Positions 7,975-15,875 of a DNA stretch of 34,196 nucleotides are shown piece after piece. The notes below the pieces were generated by a model. It was not told where the DNA came from. It worked only from the letters and a program-made list of their open reading frames with translations, and made no database searches. Origin of the DNA: Sphingobacteriales bacterium (GTDB lineage Bacteria > Bacteroidota > Bacteroidia > Chitinophagales > UBA2359); the NCBI GenBank assembly GCA_016718845.1, contig JADKCK010000069.1:1-34196 (forward strand). Reading direction: 5' to 3'. Made by a program: the position numbers and the translations under genes. Each line of letters begins with the position of its first letter. The stretch's first letter is position 1.

Positions 7975-9772
7975 GGGTGTTGCCCGGGCATATTTGGGCG
8001 GTGTTGGTATTTAATAGGGGTTGCGGAACGGCGGGGCAAAGGCAATTGGGTGCGGTTCCGTTTATGGTTTGGGCAGTACAAGTGCCGCTATCGGCTATCA
8101 GGGCGGTGTAATTGTTGGGGGTGTTAAACACAAGGGTAGATGTGTTGCCTGCAATGGGGTTGCCGTTGATGGTATAGGGCGATGTGCCACCTGCAATAGT
8201 TAGGTTTAGGTTGTAGCTGATGGGGTTTATGCAGGCGGTTTGGGCTACAACACTTAGGGCGGGCGTTACGGTAAAGTTGGTGCTGGTGCTTGCGTCAAGG
8301 CAGGCATCGGGAGCGGTTATGGTAAGGGTTAGTATGTAATCGCCACTTGTTAAAACTGTGGTAGCTTGTATACCTATTAAGTTAGTTTGTTGGTTGGTGG
8401 TGGTATTTAGCAATGTCCATTGGTAGGTGGGTGTTTCGCTGCCTGCATATATCGAGCCAGATGCATCGAAGGTGATACTGGTGTTGTCGCAAATGTTAGC
8501 ATTTATGGGGGCGATGATAGGTGTTGGTGTATTATCCAACACCATTATTGTTGTTACGGCATCGTTGGTGCAAGTACCGTTGTCGGCGGTTAGGGCAATG
8601 GTGTAGGTTCCTGCTTGGGTAGGCGTAAAGGTGAAATTGGCTGCTACGTTGCTCAACACATTGCCTTGTGGGGTGGTAATTGCCCAAATGTAGTCGGTAT
8701 TAGCTTGGGTGGCGGTGTTTTGTACGGTAATGGCTTGGTTAATGCACAGTTGTTGGGTGGGTACATCAAGCGTAATGGTTGGGGGTGGTGTAGTTGTAAT
8801 GGCAACAATGGTTTGTATGCTAGTACAAGCCCCATCGAGGTTTTGCACCCAAATATTGGTATCGGTGTCGGTTGGTGTGTATGATGTACCTGTTGTTAAG
8901 ATGTTGCCATTGGTGGGTTGGTCGAGCCATTGGGTGAACTGGTTGCAGTTGCTGCAGGTAATGGCGGTGGGTGTTTGCCCTTGGCAGAGTGCTTGGGTAG
9001 GTGTATCTATGAGCGGTGCAGGTGGCGTGGTGCAGGTTATCTCGAGGGGTGCGCAGTTGCCGTTGTTGCCGTAGCCTACCGTTCCATCGGGATTTAGGAT
9101 GATATACGAGCCTTCGGCATCGGCGGGCGTGCCGCTTTGGTCTACCAATTGGGTAAGGTCGTAGCTGATGTTATAGGTGCATCCACCAAAACTAATGGTT
9201 ATATACCTAATGCAGCCGCAAGCAGTGCAACCCGTGTTGTTTTTAAACATGGGCAGATTACCTGCATAATCGCCAAATATCACATAGACGGGGTCGCCGC
9301 TGCATAGGTTAACAAAGGCGGCGGGGTCCAGCAGGTCGAGGTTGGGGTGGTCGGTGTTAAAAGCCCATACAAGGGCATCTTGTGGTATAACGCCATTGTA
9401 AGGGGCAGCCATTACATCAACAAAAATATCGCAGCCGCCAGTAAGTGCATTGAGTTGGGCAACCGCCGCCGCGTTGGCTCCATAGCCGTTTAGCTGCGAG
9501 TTGATGTTACCCAAAGGGCATTCGACGGTTAGCGACATACCACCGCTGGCATTTACATTGTAGGGCGCACCGCCGGTGTTAAAAGTAAAATATTCGCTGG
9601 CGGGTTCTTCGGTGTTTGTTCCGTTTCCGCAAGCGTTAATCATGGTAAAAAGTGGCATGGGTGCGTCAAGGTCGCAACTGCCTGTTGTTGTCCAAGTTTG
9701 GGTATAAGCAAAAGAGTTGTTAAAGAGATAGAGCAAAAAAATTAGGGTTAGGCGAAAAGATAGATTTTTCAT
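7961..9772 (-). CDS. Large T9SS-type secreted protein, N-terminal part with signal peptide
   Basis: The likely start is the ATG at 9772, giving MKNLSFRLTLIFLLYLFNNS followed by FAYTQ, a clear Sec signal peptide. The frame stays open upstream to 10057, but that extension is only translated tandem repeat (SLHSFHSLHSFH) and is not credible. The mature part begins with a Cys-rich domain (residues about 30-210 of this start, with CNIN-type and CGCIRYITISFGGCTYN segments) and continues into Ig-like modules of the type seen in the downstream frame. It ends at 7961 after ...AQICPGNTHAHI. In the next frame the sequence continues as ...TPMPTFSVSDNNYTYNW, so a single missing base in the CCC/GGG-rich stretch at about 7975-7990 separates two halves of one roughly 2000-residue protein. 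Confidence 0.85.
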   Translation of the reverse strand: MKNLSFRLTLIFLLYLFNNSFAYTQTWTTTGSCDLDAPMPLFTMINACGNGTNTEEPASEYFTFNTGGAPYNVNASGGMSLTVECPLGNINSQLNGYGANAAAVAQLNALTGGCDIFVDVMAAPYNGVIPQDALVWAFNTDHPNLDLLDPAAFVNLCSGDPVYVIFGDYAGNLPMFKNNTGCTACGCIRYITISFGGCTYNISYDLTQLVDQSGTPADAEGSYIILNPDGTVGYGNNGNCAPLEITCTTPPAPLIDTPTQALCQGQTPTAITCSNCNQFTQWLDQPTNGNILTTGTSYTPTDTDTNIWVQNLDGACTSIQTIVAITTTPPPTITLDVPTQQLCINQAITVQNTATQANTDYIWAITTPQGNVLSNVAANFTFTPTQAGTYTIALTADNGTCTNDAVTTIMVLDNTPTPIIAPINANICDNTSITFDASGSIYAGSETPTYQWTLLNTTTNQQTNLIGIQATTVLTSGDYILTLTITAPDACLDASTSTNFTVTPALSVVAQTACINPISYNLNLTIAGGTSPYTINGNPIAGNTSTLVFNTPNNYTALIADSGTCTAQTINGTAPNCLCPAVPQPLLNTNTAQICPGNTHAHI

Positions 9773-9804
9773 GGTCGAAGAATATCGTAAAAATGTTTGT
9801 TGTT

Positions 9805-10042
9805 GGAGGGATATGGTGATGTGGTGATATGGGGATGTGGTGAAAAGAGTGAAGGGAGTGAAATGGTGAAATGGAGATATGGGGATGTGGTGAAAAGAGT
9901 GAAGGGAGTGAAAAGAGTGAAGGGAGTGAAGGGAGTGAAAAGAGTGAAGGGAGTGAAAAGAGTGAAGGGAGTGAAAAGAGTGAAGGGAGTGAAAAGAGTG
10001 AAGGGAGTGAAAAGAGTGAAGGGAGTGAAAAGAGTGAAATGG
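9805..10042. repeat. Tandem array, 18-bp unit GAAAAGAGTGAAGGGAGT
   Basis: About nine units of GTGAAAAGAGTGAAGGGA, some shortened to nine bases, follow a stretch of GATGTGG/TGATATGG words at 9815-9890. On the sense (minus) strand of the CHU_C gene the core has almost no G (CACTCTTTTCACTCCCTT). It ends about 30 bases upstream of the start codon at 9772. The long open frames through it on both strands are pure repeat and are not genes. Confidence 0.93.
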
Positions 10043-10043
10043 T

Positions 10044-10500
10044 GATGTGAAGTTCATTTAGCAACATCACTACATCATTACATCGCAACATCACTACATC
10101 GCAACATCACTACATCGCAACATCACTACATCGCAACATCACTACATCGCAACATCACTACATCGCAACATCACATCGCAACATCACTATCGCAACATCA
10201 CTATCGCAACATCACTACATCGCAACATCACTACATCGCAACATCACTACATCGCAACATCACTACATCGCAACATCACTACATCGCAACATCACTACAT
10301 CGCAACGTCACTACATCGCAACGTCACTACATCGCAACGTCACTACATCGCAACATCACTACATCGCAACATCACTACATCGCAACATCACTACATCGCA
10401 ACATCACTACATCGCAACATCCCGCAACATCACTACATCGCAACATCACTACATCGCTACATCGCTACATCGCTACATCACTACATCACCACATCTCAAC
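10044..10500. repeat. Tandem array, 16-bp unit CATCACTACATCGCAA
   Basis: I count 24 occurrences of CGCAAC between 10084 and 10446. The period is mostly 16 bases, with a few shortened units (around 10173-10210 and 10424) and a block of three or four units with ACGTC in place of ACATC at 10306-10340. The edges decay into CATCGCTACATCG and CATCACCACATC. There are no unique spacers, so it is not a CRISPR array. It lies in the probable 5' leader of the CHU_C gene, between the promoter box at 10519-10526 and the start at 9772. Confidence 0.95.
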
Positions 10501-10518
10501 ATCGTTGTTTACAGGGTG

Positions 10519-10526
10519 CAAAGATA
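10519..10526 (-). promoter_or_regulatory. Bacteroidota-type -7 promoter box for the CHU_C gene
   Basis: The minus strand reads TATCTTTG (TAnnTTTG) followed by CACCC. It is the nearest good promoter match upstream of the gene starting at 9772, which would place both tandem arrays in a leader of about 740 bases. Confidence 0.5.
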
Positions 10527-10652
10527 CGCTTATTTTGCCTTAAATTAGGTATCTAACGGTTTGCTTAGTGCGTATCATAATAATGTGTTGCTTTTAGGGT
10601 TGTTAGCAGACAAAAAAAATGCTTTAATGATTAACAACTGACAACTAAATTG

Positions 10653-10660
10653 TACCTTTG
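10653..10660 (+). promoter_or_regulatory. Bacteroidota-type -7 promoter box for the lipoprotein gene
   Basis: TACCTTTG, a perfect TAnnTTTG, lies 55 bases upstream of the ATG at 10716. It also argues against the upstream in-frame ATG at 10650, which would precede the transcript start. Confidence 0.65.
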
Positions 10661-10715
10661 CAGCCAATTGTGTTTCGTTTTGTTAATGTTCATCAAAAGT
10701 AAAAAAATCTCTCTC

Positions 10716-11258
10716 ATGAGCAAGAAAATTTTAATCGCATTGTTATCCGTTTTTATGTGCTGTTCTCTGTTGAGCTGCGGCGGCGATAACAAAGAAGAAA
10801 AAGGCAAAAAAGCCAAAAAAGAACAAACCTCTGACTCGGAAAGCGACCAAAAAGACGGTAAGAAAAAAGATAAGAAAGACAAAAAAGGACCCGCTAAGCC
10901 CGGTATTAGTGTACCTGCCGACAACGACAACGACCAAGTAACCGACAAAATTAGCGGTAAAAAATGGAAATTGTCGAAATGGCAACGCGGCAGTAAAAAA
11001 ACCGATAAAGCTCCTGCTTTCTTATGGTCGTTCAACGACGACGGCTCGGTGGCTATTGCCATTAACAAAGGCAAAAAAATTGACGGCAAATGGGCATTTG
11101 TTGCCGCCGAAAACAAAATGTATCTAAGCCTACCCGGTAGCAACAAAAAAGGCAGCGCCTTGGATAGTTTTGGCGAACCTTTCGAAGTTGTTTCGATGAG
11201 CGACACCGAAATGAAACTAAAAAATAGCCAATCGGAGCTAACCTTTGGCAGCAACTAA
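10716..11258 (+). CDS. Lipoprotein with lipocalin-like domain
   Basis: Starting at the ATG at 10716 the product has a lipoprotein signal peptide, MSKKILIALLSVFMCCSLLS then Cys21 of the LLSC lipobox. The open frame extends back to 10650, but the promoter box at 10653-10660 makes that start impossible. After the lipidated Cys comes a highly charged Lys/Glu/Asp linker of about 50 residues. A compact domain of about 100 residues follows with a lipocalin-like pattern: KISGKKWKLSKWQ, then FLWSFNDDGSVAI, IDGKWAFVAAENKMYLSL, FEVVSMSDTEMKLK. Such domains bind small hydrophobic ligands in some proteins, but no ligand can be named. It is expected to be anchored in a membrane facing the periplasm or outside. 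It is followed by a strong terminator at 11355, so it is probably monocistronic. Confidence 0.85.
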   Translation: MSKKILIALLSVFMCCSLLSCGGDNKEEKGKKAKKEQTSDSESDQKDGKKKDKKDKKGPAKPGISVPADNDNDQVTDKISGKKWKLSKWQRGSKKTDKAPAFLWSFNDDGSVAIAINKGKKIDGKWAFVAAENKMYLSLPGSNKKGSALDSFGEPFEVVSMSDTEMKLKNSQSELTFGSN

Positions 11259-11354
11259 ACGACAGCTTTGCGCAAATATTGAGTAAATAGTGCAAGGTGT
11301 TTGTTTTTTAGTGTTTAGTTGCCGCAGTTTTGATGCCTATACAAAAAAATGAGC

Positions 11355-11407
11355 CTGCCTACTTACTTAAAAACTAAGGTTTTTAGGTAGGTAGGCAGTT
11401 TTTTTTT
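11355..11407 (+). terminator. Intrinsic terminator after the lipoprotein gene
   Basis: A stem of about 20 base pairs (CTGCCTACTTACTTAAAAAC paired with GTTTTTAGGTAGGTAGGCAG, two G-U-type mismatches) is followed by nine T. The rest of 11259-11589 is AT-rich, with TTTACCTTTAC at about 11447 as an imperfect promoter for the next gene. Confidence 0.85.
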
Positions 11408-11589
11408 GAAAAAAGTAAAAAAACTTGGATGTTTTTAGGATAAATATTTACCTTTACACCAACTTGCGCAAGTTTGGTATGTGGTACCCAACAAAAACAA
11501 GATGCAAATAGTTAATTCATAAACGTTATGTGTTTTACCCATTGTCGCATAGGTGGCAGTTTTTTTAAGAGTATTTAAAAAACAAAAAA

Positions 11590-11937
11590 ATGAAATCAAA
11601 CAAAGCAATAGATGCCTTATTAGGTGTTGCAATTGGAGATGCGGTTGGGGTTCCGTTTGAATTTAGTTCAAGAGAAGAGATGAAACTAAATCGAGCAAAA
11701 GACATGGTTGGCTATGGATCACATAATCAACCCAAAGGTACTTGGTCGGATGATAGCTCGTTGACTTTTTGTTTAGCTCAATCTTTACTAAACGGATACG
11801 ATTTGAAAGACATTGCTCAAAATTTTATTAAGTGGAAAAATGAAGCCTATTGGTCTGCCCGAGGAAAAGTGTTTGATATTGGCATAACAACCGCAAAAGC
11901 TATATCCCGATTACGGAAAATAATTGAAGGAAAATGA
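11590..11937 (+). CDS. ADP-ribosylglycohydrolase family protein, N-terminal part (frameshifted)
   Basis: This 115-residue frame is the first third of a DraG-type ADP-ribosylglycohydrolase. It carries the family opening LLGVAIGDAVGVPFEF (residues 10-25) and the metal-binding WSDDSSL motif (52-58, usually (T/S)DDT). The frame stops at 11937, and the protein continues in the frame 11924-12553. Removing one A from the GGAAAATG run at about 11929-11935 restores continuity as IIEGNDLEELKQ. The joined protein would be about 320 residues, normal for the family. Such enzymes remove ADP-ribose from proteins or other acceptors. If the break is real the gene is inactive; a homopolymer error is equally plausible. 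Confidence 0.85.
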   Translation: MKSNKAIDALLGVAIGDAVGVPFEFSSREEMKLNRAKDMVGYGSHNQPKGTWSDDSSLTFCLAQSLLNGYDLKDIAQNFIKWKNEAYWSARGKVFDIGITTAKAISRLRKIIEGK

Positions 11938-12553
11938 TTTGGAAGAATTAAAACAACAAAAAAATTACGGCGATGAATATGACAACGGAAATGGGTCGTT
12001 AATGAGAATTATGCCCTTGTTGTTTTTCATTAAAGGCAAACCGATAAAAGAGCAATTCGAAATAGTTTGGGAAGTTTCGGCACTAACTCATCGACATATC
12101 CGAGCAGCAATGTGTTGTTTGGTGTACTTGAAATTAGCCGAAAAACTACTTGCCGGAAAAGATAAAAAATTAGCTTATTCAGAAACAAGAGAAGACATTT
12201 TAACATTTTGGAACGATATTGAGTTCCCAAATAATGAAAGACAACACTTTGAAAAAGTAATTCAAAGAAACATTACCGAAACCAACATAAACGACTTAAA
12301 ATCGGGCGGGTACGTTATGGAAGTTCTTGAATCGAGTATTTGGTTTTTCCTCAACAAAGAAAGCTATGAAGATACAATTTTGTCAATCATAAATATTGGA
12401 CATGATACCGATACCTCAGCCGCAATCGTAGGCGGGCTTGCAGGTATTTATTATGGACAAAAGGGAATTCCTGAATATTGGATAGCTTCTATTGCAAAAA
12501 TGGAAGATATAATCGAGTTGGGCATTAAGTTAAACGAAAAATACAGTAGTTAA
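11924..12553 (+). CDS. ADP-ribosylglycohydrolase family protein, C-terminal part (frameshifted)
   Basis: This frame continues the DraG-type protein started at 11590. It shows the conserved NGNGSLMRIMPL segment near its residues 22-33, THRH near 51-54, and the C-terminal metal-binding motif GHDTDTSAAIVGGLAG near 163-178, which holds the Asp pair that ligates the second metal. No ATG begins it (only a TTG at 11924), so it is not an independent gene. The catalytic residues of the two parts together are complete, so the enzyme would be active if the frame were restored. A Fic-domain gene follows on the same strand. Confidence 0.85.
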   Translation: MKENDLEELKQQKNYGDEYDNGNGSLMRIMPLLFFIKGKPIKEQFEIVWEVSALTHRHIRAAMCCLVYLKLAEKLLAGKDKKLAYSETREDILTFWNDIEFPNNERQHFEKVIQRNITETNINDLKSGGYVMEVLESSIWFFLNKESYEDTILSIINIGHDTDTSAAIVGGLAGIYYGQKGIPEYWIASIAKMEDIIELGIKLNEKYSS

Positions 12554-12723
12554 CAAAGTACAAAGATTTTGTAGTTCCTAATTTGGTTATTGCATCGACA
12601 TACACCAACATTCGTTTGCCCACAAAAGAGTTTAAGACTAAACACCACCTCGTTTTCAAAAAACAACAACAAGACAACCAAATTTTGAGTTATAAACTAT
12701 GGACTATACATTTAGCCTATTAA
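12550..12723 (+). other. Possible gene remnant: 57-codon open frame between the glycohydrolase and Fic genes
   Basis: The frame after the TAG at 12547 stays open to a TAA at 12721-12723 and reads like real protein, for example DFVVPNLVIASTYTNIRLPT followed by KEFKTKHHLVFKKQQQDN. It has no ATG and overlaps the start of the Fic gene in another frame. I do not recognise the family. It could be the 3' end of a gene lost by deletion, or a chance open frame. Confidence 0.3.
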
Positions 12724-13490
12724 ACACCACACTACTCGAGCAATATTGTAAACATGTTTCGGAGCAGCACTTAAACGAGTATGAAAAATTAGAAGACAGC
12801 GAATTGAGTATCGCTACTTTTAGCTTTTATACTTCGGTATCGGCTGTGTTTTCTTCAAAAATAGAGGGCGAGGATATAGAATTAGATAGTTATGTAAAGC
12901 ACAAACGCTTTGGCATTGAGTTTTTGCCCGATTATACCCGTAAAATCGACGATTTATACAATGCCTATCAATTTGCAAAACTAAACCCCTGTAATAAAAA
13001 AAATATCGACGAGGCACACAAAATACTAACTACGCATATTCTGCCCAAAAACAAACAAGGCAAACAAAGAACCAGTAATATGTATGTGACTACCCCCGAT
13101 GGTAGAATTGAATATGTGGCAGCATCGCCTTTTAAAATAACAACCGAATTAGACAAATTTTACACCGATTTATCCCATCTCTTATCTACCCCATTAAGCA
13201 CTCAAGAAGTTTTTTATTATGCCGCTTTGTTGCATTTAGTTTTTGTAAAAATCCACCCTTTTGATGATGGCAATGGCAGAACATCGAAGTTGATTGAAAA
13301 ATGGTTTTTAGCCGAAAAATTAGGCGAAAAAGCTTGGCTAATTCAGTCGGAGAAAAACTATTACATGCAGCATAAAACGTACTACAAAAACATACGCTTG
13401 TTAGGATTAGAGTACGAAGAATTGGACTATGCTAAATCGTTGCCATTTTTGCAAATGTTACCGCAGTCTTTGGTTGTAAATCAGGAGTGA
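12699..13490 (+). CDS. Fic family protein (AMPylase-type)
   Basis: The 263-residue product carries the Fic core motif HPFDDGNGRTSK at residues 186-197, matching HxFx(D/E)GNGRxxR except that the final Arg is Lys. His186 is the catalytic base and Asp190 the metal ligand. An N-terminal SSKIEG motif (52-57) matches the (S/T)xxxE(G/N) inhibitory helix, so this looks like a class II, self-inhibited Fic protein with the helix before the Fic core. The usual activity is transfer of AMP from ATP to Ser, Thr or Tyr of a protein target; the target is unknown. It follows an ADP-ribosylglycohydrolase gene on the same strand with no terminator between them. No antitoxin gene is adjacent, consistent with the built-in inhibitory motif. 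Confidence 0.9.
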   Translation: MDYTFSLLNTTLLEQYCKHVSEQHLNEYEKLEDSELSIATFSFYTSVSAVFSSKIEGEDIELDSYVKHKRFGIEFLPDYTRKIDDLYNAYQFAKLNPCNKKNIDEAHKILTTHILPKNKQGKQRTSNMYVTTPDGRIEYVAASPFKITTELDKFYTDLSHLLSTPLSTQEVFYYAALLHLVFVKIHPFDDGNGRTSKLIEKWFLAEKLGEKAWLIQSEKNYYMQHKTYYKNIRLLGLEYEELDYAKSLPFLQMLPQSLVVNQE

Positions 13491-13612
13491 TAGCATAAAA
13501 TTCACAATGTGTAACTTGTTAATTCTCGATATTGCTTACTAAGTGCTGTTTTTTTTGAACAAGTTTATTATCGGTTGTTTATACAACCACCATACACACT
13601 TTTTCGATAAGC

Positions 13613-13661
13613 GCACAAAAAACCGCCCCACAGCCAATAGCTATAGGGCGGTTTTTTGTGC
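13613..13661. terminator. Bidirectional terminator between the Fic gene and ilvC
   Basis: Perfect 16-base arms GCACAAAAAACCGCCC and GGGCGGTTTTTTGTGC enclose a 17-base loop. A/T tracts on both sides let it act for the convergent Fic (plus) and ilvC (minus) genes. Confidence 0.88.
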
Positions 13662-13669
13662 AGCAAAAA

Positions 13670-14713
13670 CTACTGTTTAGGTCGTAACGAGCGCACCACT
13701 TTACCTGCCTGCCAAAGCTCCGAGTTGCCAATTTCGGCTAATTCGGCGTTTAGTTTGGCGCGGTAATCGGGTTTCGAGCCTTCGGTAATAACGCGTGTTG
13801 CCTCTTTACCTGCCGCCACACTGTCGTACAACTCCTCGAACAAAGGAGCTGTTATATCGCGGAACCTGCCTTTCCAGTCCAAAGCACCACGTTGTGCCGT
13901 TGTCGAGGTGTTGGCAAACATCCAGTCCATGCCATTTTCGGCAATTAAAGGCACCAAACTTTGAGTCAATTCCTCAACGGTTTCGTTAAAAGCCTCCGAG
14001 GGCGAGTGACCACGTCGGCGCAACAAATTGTATTGAGCCTCAATTAAACCTGCCAAGGCACCCATCAAAATACCGCGCTCGCCTGTAAGGTCGCTGTACA
14101 CTTCTTTTTTAAAGTCGGTTTCGAACAAAAAACCCGAGCCAACACCAATACCCATTGCCAAAGCTTTTTCGAGTGCCTTGCCCGATGCATCTTGAAAAAC
14201 AGCATACGAACTGTTTAAACCCTGCCCCGCCACAAACAATCTGCGCAACGACGTACCGCTACCCTTAGGGGCAACCAAAATAACATCAACTTCGGGTGGT
14301 GGAATAATACCCGTTTGCTCTTTGTAGGTAATGCCAAACCCATGCGAAAAATACAAGGTTTTACCTGTCGTTAGATACGGTTTAATGGTGGGCCAAAGGG
14401 CAATTTGTCCGGCATCGGACAACAAATAGGCGATGATAGTGCCACGGCTTGCGGCTTCTTCTATCTCAAACAAATTAACGCCATCTTGCCAGCCATCGTT
14501 AAGGGCTTTTTGCCAAGTTGGGCTATTGCGGCGTTGCCCTACAATAACGTTAAAGCCATTGTCGCGCATGTTCAACGCCTGACCGGGTCCTTGTACGCCA
14601 TAGCCAATTACGGCTATCGTTTCGTTTTTCAAAACGTCTAAGGCGTGTGCCAACGGAAACTCTTCGCGGGTAGTTACGTTTTCTATCACCCCGCCAAAAT
14701 TTAACTGTGCCAT
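13670..14713 (-). CDS. ilvC: Ketol-acid reductoisomerase
   Basis: IlvC converts 2-acetolactate or 2-aceto-2-hydroxybutyrate to the 2,3-dihydroxy acid using NAD(P)H and Mg2+, the second common step of valine and isoleucine synthesis. I chose the ATG at 14713 because it gives MAQLNFGGVIENVTTREEF, the normal family start; the frame stays open to 14776 with 21 extra, atypical residues. The Rossmann motif GYGVQGPG is at residues 37-44. Conserved metal and substrate regions include SHGFGITY, PKGSGTSLRR, DLTGERGILMG and EAFNETVEELTQS. It is the last gene of the ilvE-D-B-N-C operon, close behind ilvN, and ends at the terminator at 13613-13661. The frame is intact. Confidence 0.95.
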   Translation of the reverse strand: MAQLNFGGVIENVTTREEFPLAHALDVLKNETIAVIGYGVQGPGQALNMRDNGFNVIVGQRRNSPTWQKALNDGWQDGVNLFEIEEAASRGTIIAYLLSDAGQIALWPTIKPYLTTGKTLYFSHGFGITYKEQTGIIPPPEVDVILVAPKGSGTSLRRLFVAGQGLNSSYAVFQDASGKALEKALAMGIGVGSGFLFETDFKKEVYSDLTGERGILMGALAGLIEAQYNLLRRRGHSPSEAFNETVEELTQSLVPLIAENGMDWMFANTSTTAQRGALDWKGRFRDITAPLFEELYDSVAAGKEATRVITEGSKPDYRAKLNAELAEIGNSELWQAGKVVRSLRPKQ

Positions 14714-14782
14714 TTTTTTTGCGTGTATTTTTTTGGGCAGATAGCTGTTACTTATTGCTAAGTTATCAGCCATCAACCATTT

Positions 14783-15298
14783 TTAATGATAATTTTTTAG
14801 ATAATTACTCAATGTTGCCATAGGTTTGGTAATTACAACTCGCCCCGAGCGCGAAAACTCTAACACACCAAACGTTTCTAAATCGCTCAACAATTGTTGT
14901 GTTTCTTCGCGGTAGCCTGTTTTTTCGATAATAACATACTCGGGCGTAACATGCAAAATACGGGCATGGCTGTGGCGTATTACTTTTTCTAGCTCGCCGC
15001 TTAACAATGCCTGCACACCCACTTTGTACAGCGCCAACTCTTGAAAAACTACATCTTCATCTTCGTACACAAATGCTTTTAGTACGTCAATTAGTTTTTC
15101 AATTTGTTTAACCACCTTGTCAACTTGCTCGCGGGTGGTTTTTATAACAATAGTGTACCTAAACACCCCTTCCAACTCCGACTCAGAGGTGGTTAAACTT
15201 TCGATGTTTAAATGCCGGCGGGTTAATATCACCGTTATGCGGTTTAGCAACCCAATATGATTTTCGGTGAAAACCGAGATATTATACAATTTTTCCAT
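14783..15298 (-). CDS. ilvN: Acetolactate synthase small (regulatory) subunit
   Basis: The 171-residue protein begins with an ACT domain (residues 1 to about 75): LYNISVFTENHIGLLNRITV, with the ESLTTSESE loop that forms the valine-binding region in IlvN/IlvH. A second ACT-like domain follows (VGVQALLSGELEKVIRHSHARI and on). It stimulates the large subunit IlvB and usually gives feedback inhibition by valine. Length is normal and the frame is intact. It is followed closely by ilvC, and its start codon is about 10 bases from a GAGTGAAA repeat array. Confidence 0.93.
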   Translation of the reverse strand: MEKLYNISVFTENHIGLLNRITVILTRRHLNIESLTTSESELEGVFRYTIVIKTTREQVDKVVKQIEKLIDVLKAFVYEDEDVVFQELALYKVGVQALLSGELEKVIRHSHARILHVTPEYVIIEKTGYREETQQLLSDLETFGVLEFSRSGRVVITKPMATLSNYLKNYH

Positions 15299-15307
15299 TG
15301 ACTTTGT

Positions 15308-15396
15308 TAAAAAGAGTGAAAAGAGTGAAAAGAGTGAAAGAGTGAAAAGAGTGAAAGAGTGAAATGGTGAAGGAGTGAAAGAGTGAAATGGTGAAG
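15308..15396. repeat. GAGTGAAA/GGTGAAGGA repeat array upstream of ilvN
   Basis: About ten irregular 8-10 base units (AAAGAGTGAA, GAGTGAAATGGTGAAGGA) lie directly before the ilvN start. The same words occur in the arrays before the CHU_C, ilvD and FNR genes. The sense strand is poor in G. Confidence 0.85.
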
Positions 15397-15560
15397 GAGG
15401 GCATTTCGACTACGCTCAATGAGCGGGGTTGAGAGCGGGTCGTCCCACCCCTGCCCCTCCCAGGAGGGGAATTTACGTGCCTAAGCCAAAAGCCATGCCC
15501 ACCTACCCCTCCCAAGAGAATTTACCCTGCCAAAAGCCAGTAGCCTAAAGCCAACAGCCA
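15397..15560. repeat. Patchwork of dispersed repeats between ilvB and ilvN
   Basis: This holds TTTCGACTACGCTCAATGAG (a motif type scattered in Bacteroidota genomes; a relative occurs at 17470), a palindrome CCCCTCCCAGGAGGGG at 15454-15469 with a degenerate second copy near 15505, and AAGCCAAAAGCC / AAAGCCAACAGCC words also found at 19494-19540. No coding potential is seen. Confidence 0.65.
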
Positions 15561-15563
15561 AAA

Positions 15564-15875
15564 TCATTCTAACAAAATATCTCCGACACCTGCTTCCGTT
15601 GGCACCATCGGAAACACGTTTTCTTCGCGTTCAACTACTACCTCTAAAAAGCACGATGTTTGGCAATTTATTAAGTTGTCTAAGGCATCAGATAGTTCTT
15701 CGTAAAGGGTTACTTTTTGAGCTGGAATGCTGTAGGCTTCGGCTATTTTACAAAAATCGGGGTTGGTGAGTTCTGTAAACGAGTATCGGCTATCAAAAAA
15801 CAACTGTTGCCATTGGCACCATACCCAAAAGTTGTTGTTTAGTACAATTATTTTTACGGGTATTTTACACTGCAA
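15564..15875 (-). CDS. ilvB: Acetolactate synthase large subunit, C-terminal part (frame-broken)
   Basis: This is the C-terminal piece of the ilvB product: KIPVKIIVLNNN then QWQQLFFDSRYSFTEL and PDFCKIAEAYSIPA, ending FPMVPTEAGVGDILLE. It begins only with a TTG and is out of frame with the main piece (15865-17181) because about two bases seem to be missing after ELNHFA. Within it, the family's NNNFLGMVRQWQ reads NNNFWVWCQWQ: one T and two further bases appear to be missing at 15811-15832, so the frame is regained after five altered residues. That segment is the conserved TPP-binding end, so the protein as written would be damaged. Confidence 0.85.
   Translation of the reverse strand: MQCKIPVKIIVLNNNFWVWCQWQQLFFDSRYSFTELTNPDFCKIAEAYSIPAQKVTLYEELSDALDNLINCQTSCFLEVVVEREENVFPMVPTEAGVGDILLE

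Noticed and set aside
9773..10057. N-terminal extension of the secreted protein with SLHSFHSLHSFH repeats
   Set aside because: It is translated tandem repeat. The ATG at 9772 gives a proper signal peptide.
10044..10500. CRISPR array
   Set aside because: Units are directly contiguous 16-base repeats without unique spacers, and no cas genes are nearby.
10631..11254. 207-codon minus-strand frame opposite the lipoprotein gene
   Set aside because: Shadow of the plus-strand gene, which has a signal peptide, lipobox, promoter and terminator.
11510..11560. Integron attC-like site (AACGTTATGTG) before the ADP-ribosylglycohydrolase
   Set aside because: No paired core site or folded attC structure could be found, and no integrase is in the window.
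14714..14776. Longer ilvC start at 14776
   Set aside because: The added 21 residues are atypical for the family; MAQLNFGG at 14713 is the normal N-terminus.
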